64,000 bases of DNA, taken from contig CM069613.1 of the NCBI GenBank assembly GCA_035771175.1, forward strand, positions 2,205,501 to 2,269,500, in the 5' to 3' direction. Within the stretch, counting starts at the first letter, position 1; each line of letters starts with the position of its first letter. A model generated the notes under the pieces. It made no database searches and was not told the origin of the DNA. It saw only the letters and a program-made list of their open reading frames with translations. Shown here in pieces: positions 22,045 through 32,999 of this stretch. The stretch is from Paratinospora sagittata (taxonomy: Eukaryota; Streptophyta; Magnoliopsida; Ranunculales; Menispermaceae). The position numbers were made by a program, and so were the translations under genes.

Positions 22045-24858
22045 GATGGCTCCGTCAAAATTAATTTTGAGCCACCTCAGTCTTCACAGGAACTTCTTCC
22101 TGTCCATCATTCTATGATGATCCAACCTGTATACAAACATCACAAGGACAGTCCTCCTGTCCACTCTTTTCAAGTTTCAGGTAATCCGGTTTATCATTCT
22201 CATATTAATAGTCATTTTATATAGGATTGCAACCCAGACATGTGTGCCCCTGATTGTACCTGTCACGATGACGAAAAGTTAGAAGATTGGTTGGATAGTT
22301 CATGCCAATATGTTGCCGATAATTATCAGAAACGAAAGCAGAGATTGAAATCATCATGTAAATCTGATGTTCGACGATTTTATGATCAACCTCCTGCTCC
22401 TCCAGCAGCCCCTATGATTCTAGCATGTTATCCTATTGGTCCTTATGATCAGGAGTTTCCCCCACTTACAAGAGTAGCAGATCCTCAACATCAAACTACA
22501 GCAAAACCATTTTCAGTTCCTACTGCAATCGGTACTGATGGATCTTCAAAGCCTCTATCTCAGCCAGAAGAAGTCCTTAACTGGCAGACGAAAAATGCTC
22601 TTGTACAAAATCAATATCTTCAGAAGATTGATACTCAGTTATCTCAATTATCTTCTGTTACCACCAGTATTAACCAAAAGACTGATGCCCAAGCATCTCT
22701 TGCCCAACGGTATTATACAAATATTACCACCAAAATTTCTGAATTGGATGCTACTCTCCGGTCTTATCTCCAACAGCGTTATATTGGTCCAAAATTTACT
22801 CAAACTGAAGCTGAACTGCGTCATCTCCAACAACAATTATCTTATGTTACTGCTGATCTGAAGAAATACCAACAACCCAGTACTCCTGACCCATATTCTC
22901 TTAATCTTGATTCTTTCATGTTTTTCTCACCACAGTCTACACCCAGGCCTTTTGTTCCTGTTGAGTCTACCCAGTTTTTGTTCTCCAATATTTTACCAAA
23001 TCCTCCACTCAAACAGAAACAAAAACCTTCATATCCTCGACCATACCAACCCTCTCCTAGACCACCACCTCCACGTGGTCCCCGTCCAATATTTAGGGAT
23101 AAAGGAAAAGCTCTTATACCTCCTATGGAACATGAACCAGAATATTATGATCTTCCTGAAGTTCCAGTTCCCATACCTTCCACCCAACTACCAACTACTG
23201 AACCACCTCCTAGTCATCCCATTGAACCTTTTGTTCATTTCCTCCAACATCAAATCCACCAAGATCAGAAAGCAAACATAAATGATATTGATGCAGCTTC
23301 TCCAACTGATTCCATTGGTTCATCTTTTGAATCATTGAATCTCTCTTCTTCTGATGAATCTTCTACTACATCTTCTGATACATCTTATCCCTCATCAGTG
23401 CAATCCGATGATGATTCTCAACATATGGATATTTCTCATGTAGTCGATATCCACATGGCTCAAGGTGCCTCATCCTCTCAAGGTCCTAATATCACTGAAC
23501 TTCATTCAGATGATGAAGAACTACCTGATGTTGAATCACCACCAGCCAACTCTGGTCCTCAAACTAATCCTCACAATGCCACCAAACCTACAAATGGTCC
23601 TTGGTTCTCTCTTGATGATGTTCCCATTGATAAATGACGCATCAAATTATCTGCATGGTGTGCATGGATGGACAATCAGACGTTATCAGGCAAAACCTCT
23701 GAAGCAGTACTTCGTGACTTCTTTTCTCATTGTATTGGTTTTCTACGTGATTGGCTTATGAGAATAGGTGAATATCGTATGCTTCAAATGGTCCAAATGA
23801 ATATTTTTGAAGTCTATCAGCTCATGCTGAAAGAATTTGTTGGTGATTATTCTTTCATTGAAAAATAATACAAACAAGAGTATTTTACAATGAGATGTTG
23901 TTCACTCAACAAGAAAGACCTCCAGAAGCATTTTTCCTGAATGATTATTCGATATCATCTTCTTGGCGGCATTAATAAGCCAGATCTGAAGCATACTTTT
24001 ATTGCCTCCCTACCAGAAGACGTTCATCCTGAACTCAATCGCCTCATCATTGCCACTGGTAGACCCATGGAGCAGATATGTGAAATGCGTACCTTCATTA
24101 AGGAAATGGCTGATCCAGACCACAATTTCAAGGTCGCCTGTGAAAAGAAATACCTTGAAATCGGATGCAAAAAGAAGTGTGTCTGCCCTGGCCAAAAAGC
24201 GCACCAGGGAAACAAAACCTTTAGGAAGAAGAAGAAAAAGAAGAACCATTTCTTCTCCTCTAAGAAGCGTTTTCCTTGGAAAAAGAAACGTCGTCTTCGC
24301 TATTTCAAACGATGTGGATCATCTCCTAAAGATTCTCGGTGTTATATATGCAAGAAACCAGGTCATTATGCTAAGCAATGTCCTGAGAAAAAAAAGAGTC
24401 AACATCTTATCAATCAGATTCAACAATCATATTCTCTCCAACCTGACCAGGATATTGAATCTATTTTCTCTGAACAAGATTCAGCTGATGAAGACACAAT
24501 TTTTGCATATCAGGATTACTCATCAGACGATTTTTCTGATAGTTATGATAATTCATATGATGATCATTTTATGGGCATGGTGTTATCACCTCTACCAACA
24601 TTTCCAACAGCTCCTACTCATATGATGCCATATGCACAAATTTCTCTGCTACAATCAAAATATGACCAACCTACCAACGTAATAGCTTATTTTGATACTG
24701 GTGCATACAAGAGTATGATGAGTCCTCGTATTCTCCCCAAAGATTATTGGAAGCCCCTTAAGGAATTATTTAAAGCAACAAATAATGAAGTATTTCAAAC
24801 AAATCTCATCACAGCAAAGAAAGTTGGTTTGAAGTTCTTCCCGGATTTAATTATCTGA
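22045..24858 (+). pseudogene. viral coat protein region and start of protease
   Basis: One frame runs through the region with stops at 22,222-22,224, 23,635-23,637, 23,866-23,868, 23,938-23,940 and 24,856-24,858 but no frameshift. The first part (22,240-23,637) is a long Pro/Ser/Gln-rich segment with a coiled-coil-like middle. It is followed by a helical coat core, a Lys/Arg-rich stretch (about 24,220-24,310), a CCHC knuckle (CYICKKPGHYAKQC, 24,340-24,381) and an acidic tail. A retropepsin-type DTG motif lies at 24,694-24,702 (FDTGAYKSM). Together these give the caulimovirid gag-like order ahead of RT. The copy cannot make a full protein. Confidence 0.8.
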
Positions 24859-26437
24859 ACTCACATCATTGGTTGTGAGCTGCCTGACAAAGATATCTTA
24901 CTCGACATGGACATTTATTCAATGACAAAACTCAGAATCCTTCCCACATGTATTCTTTATAAACAACAGTTTCTTCCATATACCACAGTACCTAAGCTTT
25001 ATGTTATTCAAGGTGCTGATGATCTTCAAGCAAAACTCAAAAGATCATTCACTGACTCCCACAAGGATTTTTCTAATCCTCATCCCTTATGGAAGAATGA
25101 AGAATTCTATGTCCATTTACCATTCAAACTGAATGAAGATATCAATCCTACAAAGGTTATTCATCCAGGAATGCCTCCTGAAGAATTAACTCTTGCCAGA
25201 CAAGAGTGTGCATAATTACTTGCCCAAGGTCTCATTGAACCTACTAATTCTGATTGGGCATGCCAGACTTTTTATGTCAACAAACGAGTTGAACAACGAC
25301 GTGGTAAGAAAAGGCTTGTGATTAATTATAAGCCTCTGAACACTTTCTTACGAGATGATAAGTTTCCTCTCCCAAAGATTTCGTCCCAGCTTTCTCTCCT
25401 TGCTGGATCCACTATTTACAGCAAATTTGATCTCAAGACAGGATTTTGGCAACTTGGTGTTCATCCTGATGATCGTCCCAAAACTGCATTTTGCATTCCC
25501 AATGCACATTATCAATGGACGGTTATGCCATTTGGCCTTAAGGTTGCTCCATCATTATTTCAGAAAGCCATGAAAAAGATATATGCTTCTTTTCTGCATA
25601 CAACATTGATCTACATTGATGATATTCTCTTATTTTCTAAGTCAGATTTCGATCATCATCAGCTTCTACATCAGTTTCTTGATATCACTGAAGCCTCCGG
25701 AATCATGCTCTCTGAAAAGAAAAGCATTCTCAATACAACTGAGATTGATTTTCTTGGAATGAAATTTTACAATGGAGTATATCAACCTGGTTCTCATATT
25801 GCCATTGAACTATTACAGTTTCCAGATTCCCATCTGACCAGACAACAGTTACAACAGTTCCTTGGCATTGTCAACTTTTTACGCTCATTTTTGCCCCAGG
25901 TGACTAAATACACTTCTGTACTTTCTTCTCTCCTGAAGAAAAATCCTCCAGATTGGCACAATGAGCATACTTTAGCTGTTCAACATCTGAAGAATGCATG
26001 TCAGAACCCTCCTCCTTTGGTTCTTCCTACTACTGGTTCTCTGATTCTTCAGACTGATGCCTCTGACCACTACTGGGGAGTAGTCCTTCTTGAAAAAATA
26101 GGACAATAAAGAAAATATTTGTGGTTATCAAAGTGGCAAATTCTCCGATGCAGAACTTCACTACCATATCTCCATTAAAGAAATTCTTGCAGTCAAAAAT
26201 GGTATTCAGAAGTTTGCTTTCTTCCTTCGTCCAATTCAGATGGATAATTCCTCTTTTCCCAAAATGCTGGATTTCAAAAACAAAATGGTGCCTTCTGCTC
26301 AACTATTACCCCTACAGGAATGGTTTACACAGTATAATTTTACTGTCAAGCATATTCCAGGCCAGAAAAATGTCTTAGCAGATTTTCTAACCAGGCTCAT
26401 ACTAAAGTCCAAGGCCCAAGCCTCATTGCTAACATGA
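24859..26437 (+). pseudogene. viral reverse transcriptase and RNase H
   Basis: The same frame continues with a stop at 25,213-25,215. The RT has fingers (KKRLVINYKPLN), SKFDLKTGFWQLGV, the MPFGLKVAPSLFQ block and catalytic YIDD at 25,612-25,623. The connection DFLGMKF and QFLGIVNFLRSFLP leads to RNase H (LQTDASD...WG). A stop at 26,107-26,109 and a frameshift just before it move RNase H into another frame, where CGYQSGKFSDAELHYH and HIPGQKNVLADFLTR are seen. The domain order and the absence of integrase after RNase H distinguish it from Ty3/gypsy elements. Confidence 0.85.
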
Positions 26438-27605
26438 TGTTTCAATCTTCCTCTCTTGTTACAGCCCAACATTGCTACACGGTCCAAGCCCATTCAATTG
26501 TACCACCAATTTGGGTCCATACCTCTTATATGTGCTATCACTGTTCCACCAGCACTACTGAACCTACAATGGCCCATGAGGTAAATGAATTAGCCCGGTC
26601 CAAAATGTTTTATTATGCCCATCGGCATTTAATGGACTTCCCAAAACATATCCAACATGGCAATCCATTCAACCAAACTCGCCCGTATCTGTTCATTATA
26701 CACCTACGTACCATACTCACTGATAACTTGTCTTGTCTCTACAAGATAGCCGTAGCTTTTCTGCCATTAAAGCTACTCAAGCAGCTTCAGAAGTCTCAGT
26801 GTCACGCCCTGACCGCAGCCAGAACGCGGGCTCACCACCGCAGTGGAGAACGCCAGCCCCGTATCTCACAATATTGTCATATCTTGGTTCAGTGGTTACT
26901 AGGAATGCGAAATCTAACTCCTTAAGAGAGGTCTTGAGTTCGATTCCTAGGGAGACCCTACACTATTCATGAATAGTGGCAGACAAATAATCGTTTCGAT
27001 GTAGACCAACTGCGGTTGGGTTGCTACATGGCGATATGACAATATTGTGAGATACGGGGTTGGCGTTTTCCACTGCGGTGGTGAGCCCGCGTTCTGGCTG
27101 TGGTCAAGGCGTGACACTCAGCCTTCTCGAATAAAGGATTGTCTACAATTATTTGCTCCCTTATCCACCTGGATTACTCACCTTGAGCAAATTTGTCAGT
27201 TGAAGCCTCCAAGAAAACATGCAATCTATATATGTCATTAACCCTACTCTGATTCTCCTCACGGGTTAATCGCAGAACATTACCTTCAGCAATTTCAAAC
27301 ATATTTCGGCTCTCTAACAACACAGGTAATCAACGACTTATGTAGTTTCTTGAACGACATCAACAACCAGCCAGATACTCCTCCACCTATGATTCAAGGT
27401 CCCAGAGAATTCATCCCAGATGAACATCTTTCTTCTCTGGTTCAGTCTTTAGCACCTTATAGTCCGGATCCTCTTCCTCCCCAATTCAGAGATAACACTC
27501 CTCTGACTTACGAAGAAATCCTTTCAGAACAAGAGGCTGAAGATGCAACTTTAGCAAAATTTGGTCTTACCCCTTCTCCTCCTGACGAACCTTACCATTG
27601 TACTT
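26438..27605 (+). pseudogene. viral polyprotein C-terminal region or second ORF
   Basis: Degraded coding sequence follows RNase H. A readable segment (PYLFIIHLRTILTDN, LSCLYKIAVAFLPL) is broken by the foldback element at 26,799-27,117 and resumes at about 27,120 (LEQICQLKPPRKHAIYIC). A Pro/Glu-rich stretch follows, ending with a stop at 27,605-27,607. I do not recognise a catalytic domain. Related endogenous viruses have a region of unknown function here. Confidence 0.5.
26799..27117. mobile_element. foldback element 3, inserted in the viral copy
   Basis: The 319-bp element has inverted arms of about 84 bp differing at only a few bases. It starts GTGTCACGCC, ends GGCGTGACAC, and is flanked by a 3-bp direct repeat TCA (26,796-26,798 and 27,118-27,120), so it is a MITE-like element. 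The centre has tRNA-type box A (GGTTCAGTGGTTACTAGG, about 26,885) and box B (CTTGAGTTCGATTCC, about 26,933), and a CACTATTCATGAATAGTG hairpin. It resembles the elements at 5067-5949 and is younger than the viral insertion. Confidence 0.8.
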
Positions 27606-28335
27606 AGGACTACTAGGATTCCCTCGACTTGGATGAAGAAACAGAAGAGAATCTTTCCCCCTCACATTCGTATTCCCATACGCCGCCGGCAAGATCTCCA
27701 CGATTACTCCTATCCTCATCTCAGGCTAAGTTCTATGATTTGTGCCTTGTACAGTCACCACCATGACCAAGCTCCCACTGAACTTCCCAATGTTCGTCCT
27801 CTTCTTCATCGCACAGGTATGTTTTCTTCCTTTCTTCCCCCATGACTTCACCAGCAAGAAGTGTTCCCATAGTTCATGCCACGTCAACACCAACGACGTT
27901 AACTTCTCCTTCACCTGTCCAGTCTGCCAGCCATGCAGATTCTATCTTATCTTCTGACTCAGCCCATGTGCATCAACATGCTAATGTCTCCACTAATGCC
28001 CATGTTGCCAACACAGACGTTTTGTCGTTCTCTCTAAGGTCTGATAGTCAAGATGCTCATCCCATCCATCCATCCACTTTCTGAAAAGCATTGGAATCTT
28101 ATCCTGACAAAAGACTGTTCAGCAATAGTAAAAGCAGAATATTGTTTGGTTTGCCCTTGGAATGCGTCCACAGTAATCTCCACTTACTCGACAATTGTCC
28201 CTGTTCATCAGCACGCCTCACATGCTGACAAACGTCCAGTCTCCATCAGCTTTTCTTTGCGCTTATCTACCAACTCATCCTCCAGCTGTCCTCGGATTCA
28301 AAAGCATTTGACGTCCGCTAGTGTGATCTACCATC

Positions 28336-28343
28336 TATAAAAG
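28336..28343 (+). promoter_or_regulatory. TATA box of the viral pregenomic promoter
   Basis: TATAAAAG lies some 245 bp upstream of the primer site and in the correct orientation for the pregenomic transcript. Confidence 0.55.
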
Positions 28344-28579
28344 AAGCTCACTTCTTCAGTTCCAGGACAGAGCTTGCTTAGGACATAGATACGAAGTTTA
28401 AAAGTCTCTTCCAGTTCATGAGTTTTTTGTATTTCCTTAAGTTTGTGTTCACAATTGTTTATGTTTTCAGTTTGTATTTACATATCAAGTTGTTAGAGTT
28501 TGTATTGTATGTATGCCTAGGTGTTTAAAATATCCTAGAATCCTAGAAGTCTACTTGTTGTGCTAGTAGAAACCTGTAA

Positions 28580-28595
28580 TGGTATCAGAGCCATG
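28580..28595 (+). other. viral primer-binding site (initiator tRNA-Met)
   Basis: TGGTATCAGAGCCATG is complementary to the 3' end of plant initiator tRNA-Met, the primer of caulimovirid minus-strand DNA. It marks the conventional origin of the viral map and shows that the copy is permuted. Confidence 0.85.
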
Positions 28596-28949
28596 CCTCT
28601 CTCCTTTGTAGAACAGGTGTATGTATCTTAAGCTTATATTATGTAATGTCTAGCCATATTTCCCTACTTGGGTTATGTGCAATAATAGCATTAGTGTTGA
28701 TTGCATGTGTGTTATTACATGTGTTTACTCATCTGTTAGAACGACTCCGTACGTTCTTGTTTGACGCATGATGTCACTCTTAAGTCATCTACCAGTTTGG
28801 TTACTTATGGCGTTGATCGTTGTTGCTATCCTTGTCATAGGTATCTTGCGGCTATGTTTTATCATAGTTATCTATGATTCAGTAGAAACTGATTAATTTT
28901 ACGATTCTCCTTAAGTTTTTGGTTGTAGTATTTTCTACAGGGTTAGAAG

Positions 28950-29819
28950 GTTTATGTTTTTCACCTTTCTTTTCCATCGGATATCATAGTGACAGTCCAG
29001 CCAGGCCAGAAGAGTCGTTTGTTAAGTGACAGAAGTCTGAATATATCCATGGATGTCTTTGGTGATAGTACACCTTCATCCTCTGTACCTTCTACTACTC
29101 CTATTCTTAAGTCTTCTTCGTTTAATTTCTCTAGTCTTCCTGAATCCTGTCTAAAAACAAAAATGTCCAAGATAGACCAATTGATAGAAGTCACCCATAT
29201 CCCTGATGATAGTAAAGTAAATGAAATTGTTCCTCCTCTGTTAAATCCTTATAGTCTGTTTAAAAATAAACGTCAATCTGTGAGTTCGTCTATACGTACT
29301 TTAATTTTTAGAAAGGTCCCTCCCATCAAAGAATATGTCCAGAGTACTACCCTCACAAACTGCCAACTTGAATCCACTCATCAAGAGCAGTATGTTACAC
29401 TGGAATTTTAACCTGATTTCATACGTCATTGGTTAGCAAATGGATATACACATGTCCATCTAGGCGCAATCAGGCTTGTTTTATCCTATCATGGCCGAGG
29501 TGATGTATCTCTTTATGCCATAGTTGCTTTACTGGATACCAATCTACTAGACTATGAACATGCTTGTATTGACACTGTAATTACTACACTTAGTCATGGT
29601 TCCATGGTTTTTACCATAGCTCCTGATTTTAATGTCTGTCTAAGTGATCCTACGTTGCCTCAAAGGTTCAAAGTCCATATCCAGTTTTCAGGTGTTAAAC
29701 ACTGTCTTGATAGTGTTATTGCAACACTGCATCATCAAATGGCTTTTCGCCTCCAAGATCATGCATACATCTGCGAACACAGAAACCCGCAATACAGTTA
29801 TAAAAAAGTTCAATTTTAA
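28950..29819 (+). pseudogene. viral movement protein (N-terminal part of polyprotein)
   Basis: The reading frame is open from about 28,950 except for one stop at 29,409-29,411. The first part is Ser/Pro-rich. The second part has the 30K-superfamily movement-protein pattern (GYTHVHLGAIRLVLSYHGRG, IVALLDTNLLDY, HQMAFRLQDHA). Such proteins line plasmodesmata and let virus move between cells. The frame is cut off at the (TA)n array at 29,823, and its continuation is found at the other end of the insert, near 22,045. Confidence 0.75.
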
Positions 29820-29823
29820 TTTA

Positions 29824-29855
<32 letters not shown>

Positions 29856-30590
29856 TATATACTTATTAATTATTAATAATTTATTTATATGAGCCCGTGC
29901 ATCGCACGAGTTTATAAACCCGTGTTTATATATATATTTAAATTTTTATATTTATTTTTTAATATTATTTTTAAACTTTTTAATTAATTTTTTTTTACTT
30001 ACCGTTCATGCTCAAAATCATATTGCAATCTAAAACCTTAAAGTGTCAAGAAAACTATGATTTCAAATAAGAAGTTTAACAACAACAATCTCGTGACTGA
30101 CAACGAAATCTGGCGACGTCGATTCTGTGACAGACGACTCCCTATTCTTCTTCTTCTTCTTCTTTCGATTCCTGTTCCGCCCTGACGGCCACTTGTTTTT
30201 ATTTTTTAATTTCTTAACTGCAACACTACAATTTAATCACATTTTTTGCCCTATCCGCCAACAACTATCTCTATTCGCCAACCATTATTTAAAAAAAAAA
30301 ACTACTACAATTAAATCAATTTTTTTTTGTTTGCTTATTTCGTATTTGTATCAGGTAAAATAATTTTATCAGTGAGCACAAGGTTAAAGTTGTCAGAATA
30401 ATATACTGGTATTTTCTTAAACTTGTTTCTATTTGATATTTGCGTGAAATTTGAAATATTTTTTTTTATTTTTGTGTTAATTTTGTAGATTAATTGTATT
30501 ATATTTATAAAAAATATTTATTTATTAATATATAAAGGGTTCCATTTTATATTCTTCGCCCTGGCCCCCAAATTGTCAGGATCGGCCCTG
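29820..30590. other. right portion of the hAT-like carrier element
   Basis: It starts with (TA)n at 29,823-29,848, then AT-rich non-coding DNA with a small CGTGC/GCACG hairpin at about 29,897 and a (TTC)n tract at about 30,146-30,163. It ends in the transposon terminus. No transposase motif was seen. Confidence 0.5.
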
Positions 30591-30599
30591 TGTGGGATG

Positions 30600-32030
30600 A
30601 TTGCGACCCAAGACGATGGGAATAATGATAAGGATGTTCATGATCTCTATAAGTTGGCATAGGGAATATATGGTACACAGCTAGCTCATTGCATGTCCAA
30701 CCATTTCTTACTCTAAAGCAAATTGATTTTGATAAAGCAATGGAGAAGAAAAGAAATTGTGACTAATTAAGCAATCACTTTCTTGGTCCAATATTGGAGT
30801 TTGTCTGCTTGTTCTTATTCTTATTCCTCCTTCCTCTTCCTCTTCTTTCTTCTTATTGTTATATATTCATATGTGATTGTCTAGTGCACAAATTACGTAC
30901 AACATGACCAAGCTCAAACACATGGATACCATGTGCTTGGTTGCAGCTTCATCATCTCTTGGGGCACCATAGTTTGCAGTGAGAATCACCTTTCTTTTGC
31001 AGCAATATTACTATACTATTGTCTTATTGAAGAAGATTTATTTGTATTACTGATAGTGAAAGAGCATGGGCCTTACATATATACATGTAGAATCTAATAA
31101 GGGTGTGTTTTAAGAGTTGAGAAAATTCCATTTTTCTCAAGAAAACAATAGATTTTCTCAAGAACAAGAGAAAATTAGGCAGCATTAGGTTTGTTACCCT
31201 AAAACATGAAATCATATCATTTTCTCTTTATTTGTTATATTTGAAAAATAAGAAATGAAAACTTATTTTTTCGGGGTTTAATCTAATATTCGTATCCGGA
31301 TTTTGCTCTGCCAAACGGGTTTTCAACTGTTTTTTGGGTTGAAAAACGGAAAACTCTATCGCAATCCCAAGCCAAACGCGGCCTTATGTTTTTTATTGCA
31401 AATGTTATTGAAAAAAAAAAAAAAAAAAAACCTTCTCATGATCAAGCTAGCCCACCTATTTTTCTCATTAGAAAACTCTTTGGTATCATTGATCACTTTC
31501 ATTTTCATCTTCAATAAAACTTCTTTATCCATCTCTTTGCATATATCATGTGGGTGTCAAGGAGCAATTTCTCTTCTACAATCAAACAACTATATATTTT
31601 GCAAGTAAAACATGCATATGTAAATGTCATCAAGATAGTAGGGCAATATTCTTGACAACTCTTGTTTTGCTTTATGAAGTGGAACCTGTGGTCCTAACAT
31701 GTGCATTCACTAGATTTTGAAAGGCTGAGGATTCTGCCTTTTTTTTTTTTGGCCTTTTGGATATGAAGGAATGTAAAGAGCAGGATGAGAAACTCCCCAT
31801 TGTTTTCTTGATTATGGGCAATAGATGTATTGTTCTTGCACTTAAAGAGGGGATTAAAGGACTTAGAGAATTTGAATATCCAAATAACAAAAGTACTTTT
31901 TGCATGGAAAGAGCTAGGAAGCATTGGTTCTTGACGAGATGATCTTAATTAAAAAGGTCAGAGTTCTGGCTATTTCATTTGATTGGGAGAAAATGGATGC
32001 TTATGAAAATAATGTTGTGACAGGTGGTTT
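30600..32030. other. intergenic, no gene
   Basis: This is the spacer between the hAT-like element and GRX copy 4. Long A and T runs occur (31,411-31,430 and 31,739-31,750). Frames of up to 101 codons here show no similarity to known proteins and low-complexity composition. Confidence 0.55.
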
Positions 32031-32035
32031 CAAAC

Positions 32036-32215
32036 AGGCCAGTAGTGTAGTTTTGGTCGTTAATTCTTTCCGATTAAGATAGTTCAGTCTTGAGTTCGAA
32101 TCCTACCCCAAAAGGCCACTTCTCGTAGATAGAACCAATACATATCAAAGAGAGATTTTCGTATACTGGGTGCTCTAAAAGGATTGAATATCCTATTTCA
32201 TTAAAAGAAAAAGGA
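32036..32215 (+). mobile_element. tRNA-derived SINE
   Basis: Box A-like AGTGTAGTTTTGGTCG (about 32,044) and box B TTGAGTTCGAATCC (about 32,090-32,103) stand at the usual spacing, followed by a body of about 100 bp ending in an A-rich tract. The boundaries are not certain. Confidence 0.5.
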
Positions 32216-32666
32216 CGACTCAACTTTTGTAAACTAGTACTTAATTTGATTTGATATTCCAATAGTACCACCAGTTAAATGAATGGCAAAAGCCAACTTA
32301 TACCAGTTCCATGTTTATACTTGAAGCCCTGACCTTACCAATCAAGAATCTAATCAAAAGAACTATGGAAGCAGAGCAAATTATTTTGATCTGATAATTG
32401 TTACTTATTATTGCATGAAACATCGAAAATAAAATAAAACTACTGCTTAATTATCCTTGGTTAAGTATAATCACATTTTAACCATCAGCGAGTCGAGCAG
32501 CATCTGTAAGACATGGAAGCATGTATACTATAACCTTATTCATTATCAAAAGAGAGAAGAATACATGCATAAGCTAATACCAAGCTTAATATTTCTTACA
32601 ATACAACAACATTATTAAGTACACACTACAGGAAATTTCTTCCACCATGATATTAGAGCTAGCTTT

Positions 32667-32972
32667 TTAGTTTAAGTTCTGATATGGTTTGAGCTTTGGG
32701 ATCAAGGAACCACTTAGATGGAGCGACATAACTTCGTTGGTAGATCCCACGAACTCACCACTGATAAACACAGCGGGCACTGGTGAACTGCTTCCCATCC
32801 TCGAGAGAGCCCTCTCCATTTCCCGACCTTCAGGTTCCTGGTCGAGCTCGTGAACCGTCGGATTCACCTTGAGTTCATGAAATAGAATCTTCACAGCATA
32901 GCACATGCAACACGAGCTCTTACTGAAGATCACCACGCCTTTCTGCGAGGCCAATCTGTTAATTGCTTCCAT
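32667..32972 (-). CDS. CC-type glutaredoxin (GRX copy 4), lacking the ALWL tail
   Basis: This is an intronless gene of 101 residues. It has the CCMC active site (SSCCMCYAVK), PAVFISGEFVGSTNEV and [18 protein letters not shown] at the C-terminus. It is clearly more diverged than copies 1-3 and belongs to another subgroup: it ends in KPYQNLN, not in ALWL. In characterised family members the ALWL motif is needed to bind TGA factors and to recruit TOPLESS-type partners, so this copy probably has a different partner range, although the LHLSGSL helix is kept. A TATAAAT box lies near 33,250, about 280 bp upstream. Confidence 0.92.
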   Translation of the reverse strand: MEAINRLASQKGVVIFSKSSCCMCYAVKILFHELKVNPTVHELDQEPEGREMERALSRMGSSSPVPAVFISGEFVGSTNEVMSLHLSGSLIPKLKPYQNLN

Positions 32973-32999
32973 TTCACTATAAAAGCTACTATGATCAGG

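Larger units (their letters stand above)
27620..28950 (+). promoter_or_regulatory. viral intergenic region, promoter and leader
   Basis: It lies between the C-terminal region and the movement protein and has no sustained open frame. It contains a TATAAAAG box at 28,336-28,343 and the tRNA-Met primer site at 28,580-28,595, about 240 bp apart, as expected for the pregenomic RNA promoter and leader of a caulimovirid. Short scattered ORFs in the leader fit that arrangement. Confidence 0.6.
22015..29819 (+). mobile_element. endogenous pararetrovirus (caulimovirid, florendovirus/petuvirus-like), circularly permuted
   Basis: The order on the plus strand is coat protein, protease, RT, RNase H, C-terminal region, intergenic promoter, primer site, movement protein. 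A caulimovirid genome is circular, with movement protein first after the primer site, so this copy was opened between movement and coat protein. There is no integrase and no LTR. The length is about 7.8 kb including a 319-bp foldback element, so about 7.5 kb is viral, close to a full genome. The main frame stays open across 4 kb apart from stop codons. The right junction abuts a (TA)n array. Confidence 0.8.
21707..30590. mobile_element. hAT-like DNA transposon enclosing an endogenous pararetrovirus
   Basis: The ends are CAGGGCTAGCCTTG on the left and, read inward on the other strand, CAGGGCCGATCCTG on the right. All differences between the two ends are transitions. A perfect 8-bp direct repeat TGTGGGAT flanks it (21,699-21,706 and 30,591-30,598), which is the hAT target-duplication length. 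GGGCCC/GGCCCCCAAA-rich subterminal sequence lies inside both ends. After subtracting the viral insert (about 22.0-29.82 kb) the carrier is about 1.1 kb with no transposase, so it is non-autonomous. Whether the virus entered the transposon or was carried by it cannot be told from one copy. Confidence 0.75.

Noticed and set aside
24859..26437. RT/RNase H at 25-26 kb as part of a Ty3/gypsy retrotransposon
   Set aside because: There is no integrase after RNase H, no LTRs flank it, and a movement protein plus intergenic TATA and primer site are present. Caulimovirid fits better.
29895..29935. CGTGC/GCACG hairpin resembling a Helitron 3' end
   Set aside because: No CTRR follows at the required distance and no TC 5' end was found.
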